Assembly: GCF_019039255.1 (NCBI RefSeq)
Contig: NZ_CP077062.1
Coordinates: 4,464,001 to 4,528,000, forward strand
DNA length: 64,000 bases
Reading direction: 5' to 3'
Origin: Nocardioides panacis
Lineage (GTDB): Bacteria > Actinomycetota > Actinomycetes > Propionibacteriales > Nocardioidaceae
The notes beneath the pieces were generated by a model. It saw only the letters and a program-made list of their open reading frames with translations, made no database searches and was not told where the DNA came from. How positions within the stretch are numbered: position 1 is the first letter of the stretch; every line of letters begins with the position of its first letter. Shown piece after piece: positions 13,949 to 21,018 of the stretch. Position numbers and translations under genes: made by a program.

Positions 13949-14497
13949 ATGAGCGATCGGGACGCGTTGCTGGACCAGGTCAGGACCAAGGCCGTCGTGC
14001 ACGGGCGGGTGACGCTGTCCTCCGGCAAGGAGGCCGACTACTACGTCGACCTGCGCCGGATCACCCTCGACGCGCAGGCCGCGCCGCTGGTCGGCCGGGT
14101 GATGCTCGACCTCACCGCCGGCTGGGAGTACGACGCGGTGGGCGGTCTCACGCTCGGCGCCGACCCGGTGGCCACCGCGATGCTGCACGCCGCCGCCCAG
14201 CAGGGCCGCTCGCTCGACGCGTTCGTGGTCCGCAAGGAGGAGAAGGCGCACGGCCTGCAGCGCCGGGTCGAGGGACCCGACGTGCGCGGCCGCCGGGTGC
14301 TCGCGGTGGAGGACACCTCGACGACCGGCGGGTCGGTGCTCACCGCCGTGCAGGCGCTCCGCGAGGCCGGTGCCGAGGTGGTCGGCGTCGCGGTGATCGT
14401 GGACCGCTCCACGGGCGCGAAGGAGAAGGTCGAGGCCGCCGGCTGCGACTACCTCGCCGCGTTCGGGCTCGACGAGCTCGGGCAGTCGCAGACCTGA
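13949..14497 (+). CDS. pyrE: Orotate phosphoribosyltransferase
   Basis: 182 residues; transfers orotate onto PRPP to give OMP in pyrimidine biosynthesis. The PRPP loop VLAVEDTSTTGGSVLTAV and the catalytic loop RKEEKAHGLQRRVEG are intact. The internal ATG (MSDRDALLDQ) is chosen because it is the family's normal N-terminus and sits 7 bases after a TAGGGT box; the upstream in-frame sortase sequence is attributed to an indel. It converges with the DedA gene across a hairpin. Confidence 0.95.
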   Translation: MSDRDALLDQVRTKAVVHGRVTLSSGKEADYYVDLRRITLDAQAAPLVGRVMLDLTAGWEYDAVGGLTLGADPVATAMLHAAAQQGRSLDAFVVRKEEKAHGLQRRVEGPDVRGRRVLAVEDTSTTGGSVLTAVQALREAGAEVVGVAVIVDRSTGAKEKVEAAGCDYLAAFGLDELGQSQT

Positions 14498-14501
14498 GCC
14501 G

Positions 14502-14525
14502 CCGGGAGGAGCTCAGTCCTCCCGG
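14502..14525. terminator. Hairpin between convergent pyrE and DedA gene
   Basis: Perfect 9-bp stem CCGGGAGGA / TCCTCCCGG with a 6-base loop GCTCAG, five bases after the pyrE stop and overlapping the last codons of the DedA gene. No T-run. Confidence 0.5.
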
Positions 14526-15187
14526 ACCTCCTCGATCTTCTCCACGGCCCGGGCCCGGAGCACCTCGACGGCGATCGGGACGACCGAGATCGCCACGATC
14601 GCGAGCAGCATCACCTCGAGGTTGTTGCGGACGAACGAGATCTGGCCCAGGAAGTAGCCCAGCACCGTCACGCCGCTCGCCCAGACCGCGCCGCCGATCG
14701 CGCTGTAGACCATGAACCGCCGGAAGCCCATGTCGCCGACCCCGGCCATCACGGTGATGAAGGTGCGCACGATCGGCACGAAGCGGGCCAGCACGATGGC
14801 CCGGTTGCCGTACTTCTCGAAGAAGTCGTGGGTCTTGTCGACGTACTTCTTCTTGAAGATCTTCGAGTCCTCGCGGTGGAAGATCGACGGCCCCGCCACG
14901 GCGCCGATGGCGTAGCCGCTCGCGTTGCCGAGCATCGAGGCGGCGAACAGCACCAGCGCACACACCCACAGCGGCTGCGGCACGTCGCCCTTGGAGACCA
15001 GCAGGCCGACCGTGAACAGCAGCGAGTCGCCGGGCAGGAAGAAGCCGACGAGCAGGCCGCACTCGGCGAAGATCACCGCCGCCGCGCCCCAGAGTGCGTA
15101 GTCGCCGAACTGGTCGAGGAGGTACTGCGGGTCCAGCCACTGGATGCCGAGCAGCATCGGGGCGACCAGGGCGTGGATGTCCGTCAC
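14513..15187 (-). CDS. DedA family (SNARE-associated) membrane protein
   Basis: 224-residue inner-membrane protein of the DedA/VTT family, thought to flip or translocate phospholipid or polyprenyl-phosphate carriers. Five to six hydrophobic segments; the family signatures FLPGDSLLFTVG and ARFVPIVRTFITVMAGVG are both present. GTG start at 15187 follows a TATCCT -10 box by eight bases, which points to a leaderless transcript. In several actinobacteria DedA, fba, pyrE and a SpoU methylase are neighbours, as here. Confidence 0.92.
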   Translation of the reverse strand: MTDIHALVAPMLLGIQWLDPQYLLDQFGDYALWGAAAVIFAECGLLVGFFLPGDSLLFTVGLLVSKGDVPQPLWVCALVLFAASMLGNASGYAIGAVAGPSIFHREDSKIFKKKYVDKTHDFFEKYGNRAIVLARFVPIVRTFITVMAGVGDMGFRRFMVYSAIGGAVWASGVTVLGYFLGQISFVRNNLEVMLLAIVAISVVPIAVEVLRARAVEKIEEVRED

Positions 15188-15195
15188 GTCGAGAA

Positions 15196-15201
15196 GGATA
15201 G
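15196..15201 (-). promoter_or_regulatory. -10 box of DedA gene (TATCCT)
   Basis: On the minus strand TATCCT lies eight bases before the GTG start, the same arrangement as at several other genes in the window. Confidence 0.45.
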
Positions 15202-15234
15202 AGGTGGCACCTGAACGCAGCCTGGCCGCGGCCT

Positions 15235-15240
15235 AGGGTC
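15235..15240 (+). promoter_or_regulatory. -10 box of SpoU methylase gene (TAGGGT), leaderless
   Basis: TAGGGT ends 5 bases before ATG 15246, so the message is probably leaderless. It fixes ATG 15246 as the true start despite the later frame break. Confidence 0.5.
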
Positions 15241-15245
15241 GCACC

Positions 15246-15951
15246 ATGGCCGACCCCGCGACCGACCCCGCGACCGACCCCCCGACCGATGAAGCGCGTC
15301 GTGCGCCCTACGACCCGATGCCGCACGGCCCGGCCGAGGTCGGGGTGGGGCCGTGGCCCGGCGAGCCGCCGGTCGGGGAGCAGTACGACGAGCGGCTGCT
15401 CGCCGAGGGGGGACCGGCGCAACGTCGTGGACCGCTACCGCTACTGGACGATGGAGGCGATCGTCGCCGACCTGGACACCCGGCGGCACGACTTCCACGT
15501 CGCGATCGAGAACTGGCAGCACGACTTCAACATCGGCACGATCGTCCGCTCGGCCAACGCGTTCCTGGCCCGCGAGGTGCACATCGTCGGGAACCGGCGG
15601 TGGAACCGTCGCGGCGCGATGGTGACCGACCGCTACCAGCACGTCCGGCACAGCCCGGACGTCGCGGCGCTGGCCGAGCACCTGCACGCCCAGGACGTGG
15701 TGCTGCTCGGCATCGACAACCTGCCCGGGTCGCGGCCGATCGAGACCCTCGAGCTGCCGCGCCGGGTCTGCCTGCTCTTCGGCCAGGAGGGCCCGGGCCT
15801 CTCCGACGCGGCCCGCGAGGCGTGCGACGGCACGTTCTCGATCGCGCAGTTCGGCTCCACCCGCTCGATCAACGCCTCGGCGGCCGCGGCCATCGCGATG
15901 CACGCCTGGGTGCGCCAGCACGCCGACCTCGGCGAGTCCTGGCGCGGCTAG
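15246..15951 (+). CDS. SpoU/TrmH-family RNA 2'-O-methyltransferase, apparent frameshift
   Basis: SPOUT-fold RNA ribose methyltransferase (tRNA or rRNA). The conserved motifs are all there: NIGTIVRSANAF, CLLFGQEGPGLS and the knot segment SINASAAAAIAMH. The N-terminal ~55 residues (MADPATDPATD...ERLLAEG) are in one frame and the rest (DRRNVVDRYRYW...) in another. Removing one G from the G6 run at 15407-15412 joins them as LLAEGDRRNVVDRY, giving ~234 residues. A sequencing indel is the likely cause. The Asp/Pro-rich N-terminal extension precedes the catalytic domain. Confidence 0.88.
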
Positions 15952-15956
15952 GCCGC

Positions 15957-16406
15957 TCAGCAGCGGATGTCGAAGATCGGGTCGGCGGCGGTGACCGTGG
16001 AGCCCGGGCGCTGCAGCGGCTCGGAGGGGGCCGGGCAGTCGAGCACCACGACCGCGCACACGGCCGAGCGGCCGGTGCCGGTGACGTAGCCGGGGTCCCA
16101 GGTGACGATCTCCTGCCCGGCGCGCACCACGTCGAGCTCGTCGGCGAGCAGGGTGAACCCGTCGCCGTGCATCTGGACCGTGTCGATCCCGAGGTGCACG
16201 AGCACCCCGGGCCCGGTGTCGCTGACCACCAGGAACGCGTGCGGGTGCAGCTTGGCCAGCCGGCCCGCGATCGGTGCCACCGCGCTCTGCGGGCCCGGGC
16301 GCGGCTCGATCGCCAGGCCCGGGCCGACCATCCCGGAGGCGAAGACCGGATCGGGCACGTCGGCCACGTCCAGGCTGGTGCCGGTGACCGGTGCGAGGAC
16401 CTGCAT
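15957..16406 (-). CDS. PTS EIIA component, glucose family
   Basis: 149-residue EIIA(Glc)-type phosphocarrier. The phospho-accepting His is His71 in GVLVHLGIDTV; the partner His is in KLHPHAFLV. It passes phosphate from HPr to the EIIB encoded just upstream on the same strand (16420-16650). Together with the divergent EIIC it makes a complete sugar-specific permease from three separate polypeptides. EI and HPr are not in the window. Confidence 0.93.
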   Translation of the reverse strand: MQVLAPVTGTSLDVADVPDPVFASGMVGPGLAIEPRPGPQSAVAPIAGRLAKLHPHAFLVVSDTGPGVLVHLGIDTVQMHGDGFTLLADELDVVRAGQEIVTWDPGYVTGTGRSAVCAVVVLDCPAPSEPLQRPGSTVTAADPIFDIRC

Positions 16407-16419
16407 CAGGGGCGGTCCA

Positions 16420-16650
16420 TCAGAGGAGGTCCTCGATCTCGCTGGCGACGGTGTCCGCCTCGGGGCCGAGGACCACCTGGACGACCACGCCGGACCGCAT
16501 GACGCCGTGCGCGCCTGCCGCTCGCAAGGACGCCTCGTCGACCAGCGAGGCGTCCTGGATCTCGGTGCGGAGGCGGGTGATGCAGGCTTCGATCTCTACG
16601 ATGTTCCCGGGCCCGCCGAGGGCCGCCAGGATCGCCGCTGCTTGGCTCAT
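16420..16650 (-). CDS. PTS EIIB component, glucose/GlcNAc type
   Basis: 76-residue single-domain EIIB. The phosphorylated Cys23 is in IVEIEACITRLR. Single-domain EIIB of this size occurs in actinobacterial N-acetylglucosamine systems (NagF type). The ATG at 16650 has no obvious ribosome site. It is 13 bases upstream of the EIIA gene and divergent from EIIC, whose start is only 36 bases away. Confidence 0.92.
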   Translation of the reverse strand: MSQAAAILAALGGPGNIVEIEACITRLRTEIQDASLVDEASLRAAGAHGVMRSGVVVQVVLGPEADTVASEIEDLL

Positions 16651-16686
16651 GGCTGCATCTAACCATTCGGGAGGGAGGTGCCCGCG

Positions 16687-18000
16687 GTGAGCGCCGGACC
16701 CTCGTCCGCCCCGACCGGAACCGCGGCCCGGACCCCCGGGCTGGGCGTCCTGCAGCGCCTCGGACGCAGCCTGATGCTCCCGATCGCGGCCCTGCCGGTG
16801 GCCGCGCTGATGCTGCGGCTCGGCCAGCCCGACATGCTCGGTGACGGCGACACCGGGCTCGCGCTCGGCGCCCGCTGGAGCTGGCTGACGCCGGTCGCCG
16901 ACGTGCTCGCCGCGGCCGGCGGCGCGCTGTTCGAGAACCTCGGGCTGCTCTTCGCGGTGGGCGTCGCGATCGGGTTCGCCCGCCGGTCCGACGGGTCGAC
17001 GGCGCTCGCCGCGGTCGTGGGCTACCTCGTGTTCGGCGCGGTGACGGACGCCATGTCGCCGTACGTCCTGCCGGAGGGTGCCGACGCCCTCGACTACGGC
17101 GTCTTCGGCGGGATCCTCGTCGGGCTCACGGCCGCCCTGCTCTGGCAGCGCTTCCACCGGATCCGGCTGCCGCCGTACCTCGCGTTCTTCGGCGGCCGGC
17201 GCTTCGTCCCGATCGTCACCGCCGCCGCCGCGCTGGCGCTCGGCGTGCTGCTCTCCTTCGCCTACCCGGCCTTCGACTCCGCGCTGACCCGGCTCGGGGG
17301 GTGGCTGGTCGGCAACGACATCCTCGGGGCCGGCGTCTACGGCGTCGCCAACCGGCTGCTGGTCCCGTTCGGGCTGCACCACCTGCTCAACTCGGTGCCC
17401 TGGTTCGTGGTCGGGTCCTACCAGACCCCGGGGGGCACGACCGTGCACGGCGACGTCGCCCGGTTCCTGTCCGGGGACCCGACGGCCGGCTCGTTCATGA
17501 CCGGCTTCTTCCCGATCACGATGTTCGCGCTGCCCGCCGCCGCGCTCGCGATCTACCAGGAGGCCGCGCCCGGGCGCCGCAAGGTGATCGGCGGCGTGAT
17601 GCTGTCCGGCGCGCTCACCTCGTTCCTGACGGGGGTCACCGAGCCCCTCGAGTTCGCGTTCATGTTCGTGGCCTGGCCGCTGTACCTCCTCCACGCCGTG
17701 CTCACCGGTACGTCGATGGCGCTGGTCAACGCGCTGGGGATCCGCGACGGTTTCGGGTTCTCGGCCGGCGCGATCGACTACACGCTGAACTTCACCACCG
17801 CCACGCACCCGCTCGCGCTGCTGGTCGTCGGGGCCGGCTACGCGGTGGTCTACTACCTGCTGTTCCGGTTCGCGATCCGGCGCTTCGACCTGGGCACGCC
17901 GGGCCGGGAGCGCGACGAGCAGCCGTCCGAGGACGCCGCCGGGGTCCCCTCCGGTCCGACGACGGACGGTGGGTCGCCCCGGGCGGGGTACGCCTCCTAG
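16687..18000 (+). CDS. PTS EIIC sugar permease (GlcNAc/glucose family)
   Basis: 437-residue membrane permease with about ten hydrophobic helices. Family features include GVYGVANRLLVPFGLHHLLN and FLTGVTEPLEFAFMFVAWPL. It resembles the NagE-type EIIC without fused EIIA/EIIB domains, matching the separate EIIA and EIIB genes next door. A GTG at 16678 is in frame, but GAGGGAGG at 16671-16678 abuts it; the second GTG at 16687 has proper spacing, so I use it. Substrate (GlcNAc versus glucose) is an inference from family resemblance. Its stop overlaps the predicted -10 box of fba. Confidence 0.9.
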   Translation: MSAGPSSAPTGTAARTPGLGVLQRLGRSLMLPIAALPVAALMLRLGQPDMLGDGDTGLALGARWSWLTPVADVLAAAGGALFENLGLLFAVGVAIGFARRSDGSTALAAVVGYLVFGAVTDAMSPYVLPEGADALDYGVFGGILVGLTAALLWQRFHRIRLPPYLAFFGGRRFVPIVTAAAALALGVLLSFAYPAFDSALTRLGGWLVGNDILGAGVYGVANRLLVPFGLHHLLNSVPWFVVGSYQTPGGTTVHGDVARFLSGDPTAGSFMTGFFPITMFALPAAALAIYQEAAPGRRKVIGGVMLSGALTSFLTGVTEPLEFAFMFVAWPLYLLHAVLTGTSMALVNALGIRDGFGFSAGAIDYTLNFTTATHPLALLVVGAGYAVVYYLLFRFAIRRFDLGTPGRERDEQPSEDAAGVPSGPTTDGGSPRAGYAS

Positions 18001-18003
18001 AGT
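17998..18003 (+). promoter_or_regulatory. Probable -10 box of fba (TAGAGT)
   Basis: TAGAGT overlaps the TAG stop of the EIIC gene and is 50 bases before the fba ATG, leaving a ~40-base leader with an AGGAG ribosome site. Confidence 0.4.
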
Positions 18004-18053
18004 GAGGGCGAACACGTCCGACCCCGCTGGCCCGAGACCACAGGAGACCGCTG

Positions 18054-19088
18054 ATGCCCGTCGCGACGCCCGAGGTGTACGCCGAGATGCTCGACAAGGC
18101 GAAGCGTGACGGCTTCGCCTACCCGGCCATCAACGTCAGCTCCTCCCAGACCCTGAACGCCGCCCTCAAGGGCTTCGCCGACGCCGGCAGCGACGGGATC
18201 GTCCAGGTCTCCACCGGCGGCGCGGACTACCTGTCCGGGCCGACGGTGAAGAACATGGTGACCGGCTCGGTCGCGTTCGCGGCGTACGCCGCCGAGGTGG
18301 CCAAGAACTACCCGGTGAACATCGCGCTGCACACCGACCACTGCCCGCAGGACAAGCTGGACGGCTTCGTCCGCCCGCTGCTCGACATCTCCATCGAGCG
18401 CGTCAAGAACGGCCAGGCACCGCTGTTCCAGTCGCACATGTGGGACGGGTCGGCGATCCCGCTCGAGGAGAACCTGCAGATCGCCCAGGAGCTGCTCGCC
18501 AAGGCGGCCGCAGCGAAGATCATCCTGGAGATCGAGGTCGGTGTCGTGGGCGGCGAGGAGGACGGCGTCGAGGGCGGCGCGGGCGACAAGCTCTACAGCA
18601 CCGCGGACGACGCGCTGGCCACCGTCGAGGCGCTCGGCCTGGGCGAGAAGGGCCGCTACCTGACCGCGCTGACCTTCGGCAACGTGCACGGCGTCTACAA
18701 GCCCGGCAACGTCAAGCTCCGCCCGGAGATCCTCCAGCAGGCCCAGCAGGCCGTCGTCGAGAAGCTCGGCCTCGAGCCCGGCGCCAAGCCCTTCGACCTG
18801 GTGTTCCACGGCGGCTCCGGCTCGCTGGCCGAGGAGATCGCCGCCGCGGTGTCCTACGGCGTCATCAAGATGAACGTCGACACCGACACGCAGTACGCCT
18901 TCACCCGACCGGTCGCCGGGCACATGTTCGCGAACTACGACGGCGTGCTGAAGATCGACGGCGAGGTCGGCAACAAGAAGGCCTACGACCCGCGGGCCTG
19001 GGGCAAGGCGGCGGAGGCCGGCATGGCCGCCCGCGTCGTCACCGCCTGCGAGAACCTGAGCAGCACCGGCACCAGCGTCAGCCGCTGA
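18054..19088 (+). CDS. fba: Fructose-bisphosphate aldolase, class II
   Basis: 344-residue zinc aldolase of glycolysis/gluconeogenesis splitting fructose-1,6-bisphosphate. Zinc and phosphate-binding segments are present: ALHTDHCPQDKLDGF, the active-site loop EIEVGVVGGEEDG, LTFGNVHGVYKPGN and LVFHGGSGS, then IKMNVDTDTQYAF. ATG is preceded by CAGGAGA. A strong hairpin follows the stop. Confidence 0.97.
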   Translation: MPVATPEVYAEMLDKAKRDGFAYPAINVSSSQTLNAALKGFADAGSDGIVQVSTGGADYLSGPTVKNMVTGSVAFAAYAAEVAKNYPVNIALHTDHCPQDKLDGFVRPLLDISIERVKNGQAPLFQSHMWDGSAIPLEENLQIAQELLAKAAAAKIILEIEVGVVGGEEDGVEGGAGDKLYSTADDALATVEALGLGEKGRYLTALTFGNVHGVYKPGNVKLRPEILQQAQQAVVEKLGLEPGAKPFDLVFHGGSGSLAEEIAAAVSYGVIKMNVDTDTQYAFTRPVAGHMFANYDGVLKIDGEVGNKKAYDPRAWGKAAEAGMAARVVTACENLSSTGTSVSR

Positions 19089-19097
19089 CCCCACCGG

Positions 19098-19123
19098 CCC
19101 GCACGGCGGCAGCGCCGTGCGGG
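19098..19123 (+). terminator. Terminator after fba
   Basis: Perfect 11-bp stem CCCGCACGGCG / CGCCGTGCGGG with a 4-base loop GCAG, ten bases after the fba stop. No T-run, as expected at this GC content. Confidence 0.65.
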
Positions 19124-19127
19124 CACA

Positions 19128-19562
19128 ATGGCGGGCATGACCTTCCAGGACCTGATGGCCGGACCGCCGCCCACCCACCTGCCCGTCGACCCGGCCGCGG
19201 CCGAGCTCGAGTCCGGCACCCCTGCGGTGGAGGTCGTCCGCAGCCACCCCGAGTCGCCGATCGCCTGGGCCACGCTGGCCGAGCAGGCGCTCGCCACCGA
19301 GGGCACCGAGGGCCTCATCGAGGTGACCGCCTACGCCTACGCGCGGGTCGGCTACCACCGCAGCCTCGACCAGCTGCGCCGCAACGGCTGGAAGGGCAAC
19401 GGCCCGGTCCCGTGGGAGCACGAGCCGAACCGCGGCTTCCTGCGCGCGCTGGCGGCACTGGCCCGGGCCGCCGACCGGATCGGCGAGGCCCCCGAGGCGC
19501 AGCGCTGCGCCGACTTCCTCCGTGACAGCAGCCCCACCGCCTACGAAGCCCTCCTGGCCTAG
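19128..19562 (+). CDS. DUF3151 family protein
   Basis: 144 residues, cytosolic, function unknown. The conserved features WATLAEQAL, AYAYARVGYHRSLDQLRRNGWKG and the GFLRALAALARAADRIGE segment identify DUF3151, which in actinobacteria commonly sits beside fba. ATG at 19128 and ATG at 19137 (MTFQDLMAGPP) are both possible; no ribosome site precedes either and the fba terminator ends at 19123, so the second may be the real leaderless start. Alpha-helical composition suggests a repeat-like or adaptor role, which is only an inference. Confidence 0.85.
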   Translation: MAGMTFQDLMAGPPPTHLPVDPAAAELESGTPAVEVVRSHPESPIAWATLAEQALATEGTEGLIEVTAYAYARVGYHRSLDQLRRNGWKGNGPVPWEHEPNRGFLRALAALARAADRIGEAPEAQRCADFLRDSSPTAYEALLA

Positions 19563-19579
19563 GGGGCGGAAGCCGCCCC
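19563..19579 (+). terminator. Terminator after DUF3151 gene
   Basis: Perfect 7-bp stem GGGGCGG / CCGCCCC with loop AAG immediately after the stop codon. Confidence 0.55.
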
Positions 19580-19584
19580 GCAGC

Positions 19585-19639
19585 TGTAACGCGGGGTTAT
19601 GGACGCTCCACCCGAGGTACGACGGGCGCGAACCGTCCA
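19585..19639 (+). repeat. Left arm of 55-bp inverted repeat flanking the nuclease-like gene
   Basis: Begins TGTAACGCGGGGTTATGGAC and ends CGAACCGTCCA. It matches the reverse complement of 20770-20824 at 50 of 55 positions: the first 29 and last 11 bases are identical, and all five mismatches lie in the middle 15. It begins six bases after the terminator of the preceding gene. Confidence 0.9.
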
Positions 19640-19745
19640 CCGCACGTGCACAGCCGGCCGTCCCGCACCCCCGACCCGCCTCGGCCGGTTTTCCTCCCCA
19701 GGGCGCGACCGGCGCGGTTCGTCCACCGGCTCGGCGCCGGACCGG

Positions 19746-19771
19746 CCTCGGACGGCCGGAACCGTCCGAGG
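19746..19771 (+). promoter_or_regulatory. Perfect 10-bp palindrome just before the nuclease-like gene
   Basis: CCTCGGACGG-CCGGAA-CCGTCCGAGG, ending eight bases before the ATG at 19780. The 3' arm supplies the only ribosome-site-like bases (GAGG). It could be a protein-binding operator for autoregulation or an RNA hairpin occluding translation. Confidence 0.5.
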
Positions 19772-19779
19772 CTGCTGGT

Positions 19780-20748
19780 ATGCGCCCCGAGCTCCGAGCC
19801 GTCGCCGCCCGTCACGGCGGGGTCTTCCGCCGCTCCGAGGCCGTCGCCTGCGGCTGCACCGAGCGCGAGATGAAGACGGCGACCGGTCCGGGCGGCTCCT
19901 GGGTCGTCGTCCGCCGGGGTTGCTACGCCGAGCGCGCGCTGTGGGAGCGGCTCGACGACGAGGGCCGCTACGCCCTACGGGTGCGCGCGGCCGCCCTCGC
20001 CCAGGCCCGCCACGGCGTGCCGTCGCACGGCTCGGCGGCGGTGCTGCTCGGGATGCCCACCCGGCCCCGGTGGCGCGAGCTGGTGCACGTCACCCGCCCC
20101 GGCGTCACCGGCTCCCGGACCGAGAACGGCGTCAAGCACCACCTCGCGGCGTACGGCGAGACGGACCTGGCCACCGCGGACGGCCGGCGCGTGCTCGCGC
20201 TGGCCCGGACCGCGGTCGACCTCGCCCGTGAGCACGGCTTCGAGGACGGGGTGGTGGCGTGCGACGCCGCGCTGCGGATGGGGGTCTCGCGCCCGGCACT
20301 GGCCGCGGCGCTGCTGCCGATGACGTACTGGCCGCACGTCACCCGGGCCCGCGCGGCGGTCGAGGCGGCCGACGGCGGCGCCCAGAACGTCGGCGAGTCG
20401 CTGCTGCGGCTGATGGTGCTCGAGCTCGGCATCGGCCGTCCCGAGACCCAGTACGTCGTCACCGAGGGCTCGCGCCGGGCCGAGGTGGACCTGCGGGTCG
20501 GGCGGCACCTGTTCGAGTTCGACGGGCGGGTGAAGTACGTCGACCGGGAGCACGGCGGGGTCGCCGACCGGCCGGTGACGCAGGTGCTGTGGGAGGAGAA
20601 GCGCCGCGAGGACTGGCTGCGCCGGGTGCACGGCGGCCACGGGATGTCCCGCGTGGTGTGGGACGAGCTGTTCGGGGAGGCGCGCCGTCGCACGTTGAGA
20701 CGCCTCCGCGAGGAGTACCGCCACACGGAGCAGCGATTCGGCCGCTGA
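19780..20748 (+). CDS. AbiEi-like/DUF559-type protein with nuclease-like C-terminus
   Basis: 322 residues. The N-terminal ~60 residues look like the winged-helix domain seen in AbiEi antitoxin-like proteins (HGGVFRRSEAVACGCTEREM). The C-terminal third carries a PD-(D/E)XK/Vsr-like pattern: E at RAEVDLRVG, then the strand HLFEFDGRVKY, as in DUF559 proteins. Biochemical role unknown; nuclease activity is an inference from these residues. No partner toxin or antitoxin gene is adjacent. The gene stands alone between two arms of a 55-bp inverted repeat and behind a palindrome. Proteins of this kind are numerous in some actinobacteria. Confidence 0.75.
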   Translation: MRPELRAVAARHGGVFRRSEAVACGCTEREMKTATGPGGSWVVVRRGCYAERALWERLDDEGRYALRVRAAALAQARHGVPSHGSAAVLLGMPTRPRWRELVHVTRPGVTGSRTENGVKHHLAAYGETDLATADGRRVLALARTAVDLAREHGFEDGVVACDAALRMGVSRPALAAALLPMTYWPHVTRARAAVEAADGGAQNVGESLLRLMVLELGIGRPETQYVVTEGSRRAEVDLRVGRHLFEFDGRVKYVDREHGGVADRPVTQVLWEEKRREDWLRRVHGGHGMSRVVWDELFGEARRRTLRRLREEYRHTEQRFGR

Positions 20749-20769
20749 GGCCGTTCCTCGCGAGTGGTC

Positions 20770-20824
20770 TGGACGGTTCGCACGCGTCATACCGTGGGTG
20801 GAGCGTCCATAACCCCGCGTTACA
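20770..20824 (-). repeat. Right arm of 55-bp inverted repeat
   Basis: Reverse complement of the arm at 19585-19639 with five mismatches. It starts 21 bases after the stop of the nuclease-like gene. Target-site duplication was looked for outside both arms and not seen. Confidence 0.9.
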
Positions 20825-20999
20825 AGGGTGGGGCCACGCAGCGGAGCGCCGGAATCGTCCCCTGCTGCGATTCCGACGCTCCGACGTGAAGGGGCCGGCC
20901 CGGGGATCCTCGGATTCCCCCCGAACGGAGGACCACCCGGTCGGCCACTGGGAAAACCTTCTCAGCAAACGACCAGGATCCCGTGACCGTTTGATGCCA

Positions 21000-21017
21000 C
21001 TGACACTAACCTGTCAG
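21000..21017 (+). promoter_or_regulatory. Operator-like palindrome over the -10 box of the TrmB/LuxR-like gene
   Basis: CTGACA-CTAACC-TGTCAG, a perfect 6-bp inverted repeat with a 6-base centre, overlaps TAACCT (21007-21012), a TANNNT -10 box ending six bases before ATG 21019. GTGACC 18 bases upstream could serve as -35. Binding here would block transcription, so autoregulation is plausible. Confidence 0.45.
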
Positions 21018-21018
21018 C

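Noticed and set aside
13211-14497. Real sortase-PyrE fusion protein
   Set aside because: A one-base C-run indel explains it, pyrE has its own -10 box and start, and similar indels break other genes here.
16651-16686. DasR dre site between divergent PTS genes
   Set aside because: No ACTGGTCTAGACCAGT-like palindrome in the gap.
19585-20824. Insertion sequence
   Set aside because: Terminal inverted repeats are present, but there is no transposase and no target-site duplication beside the arms; kept as an unclassified inverted-repeat unit.
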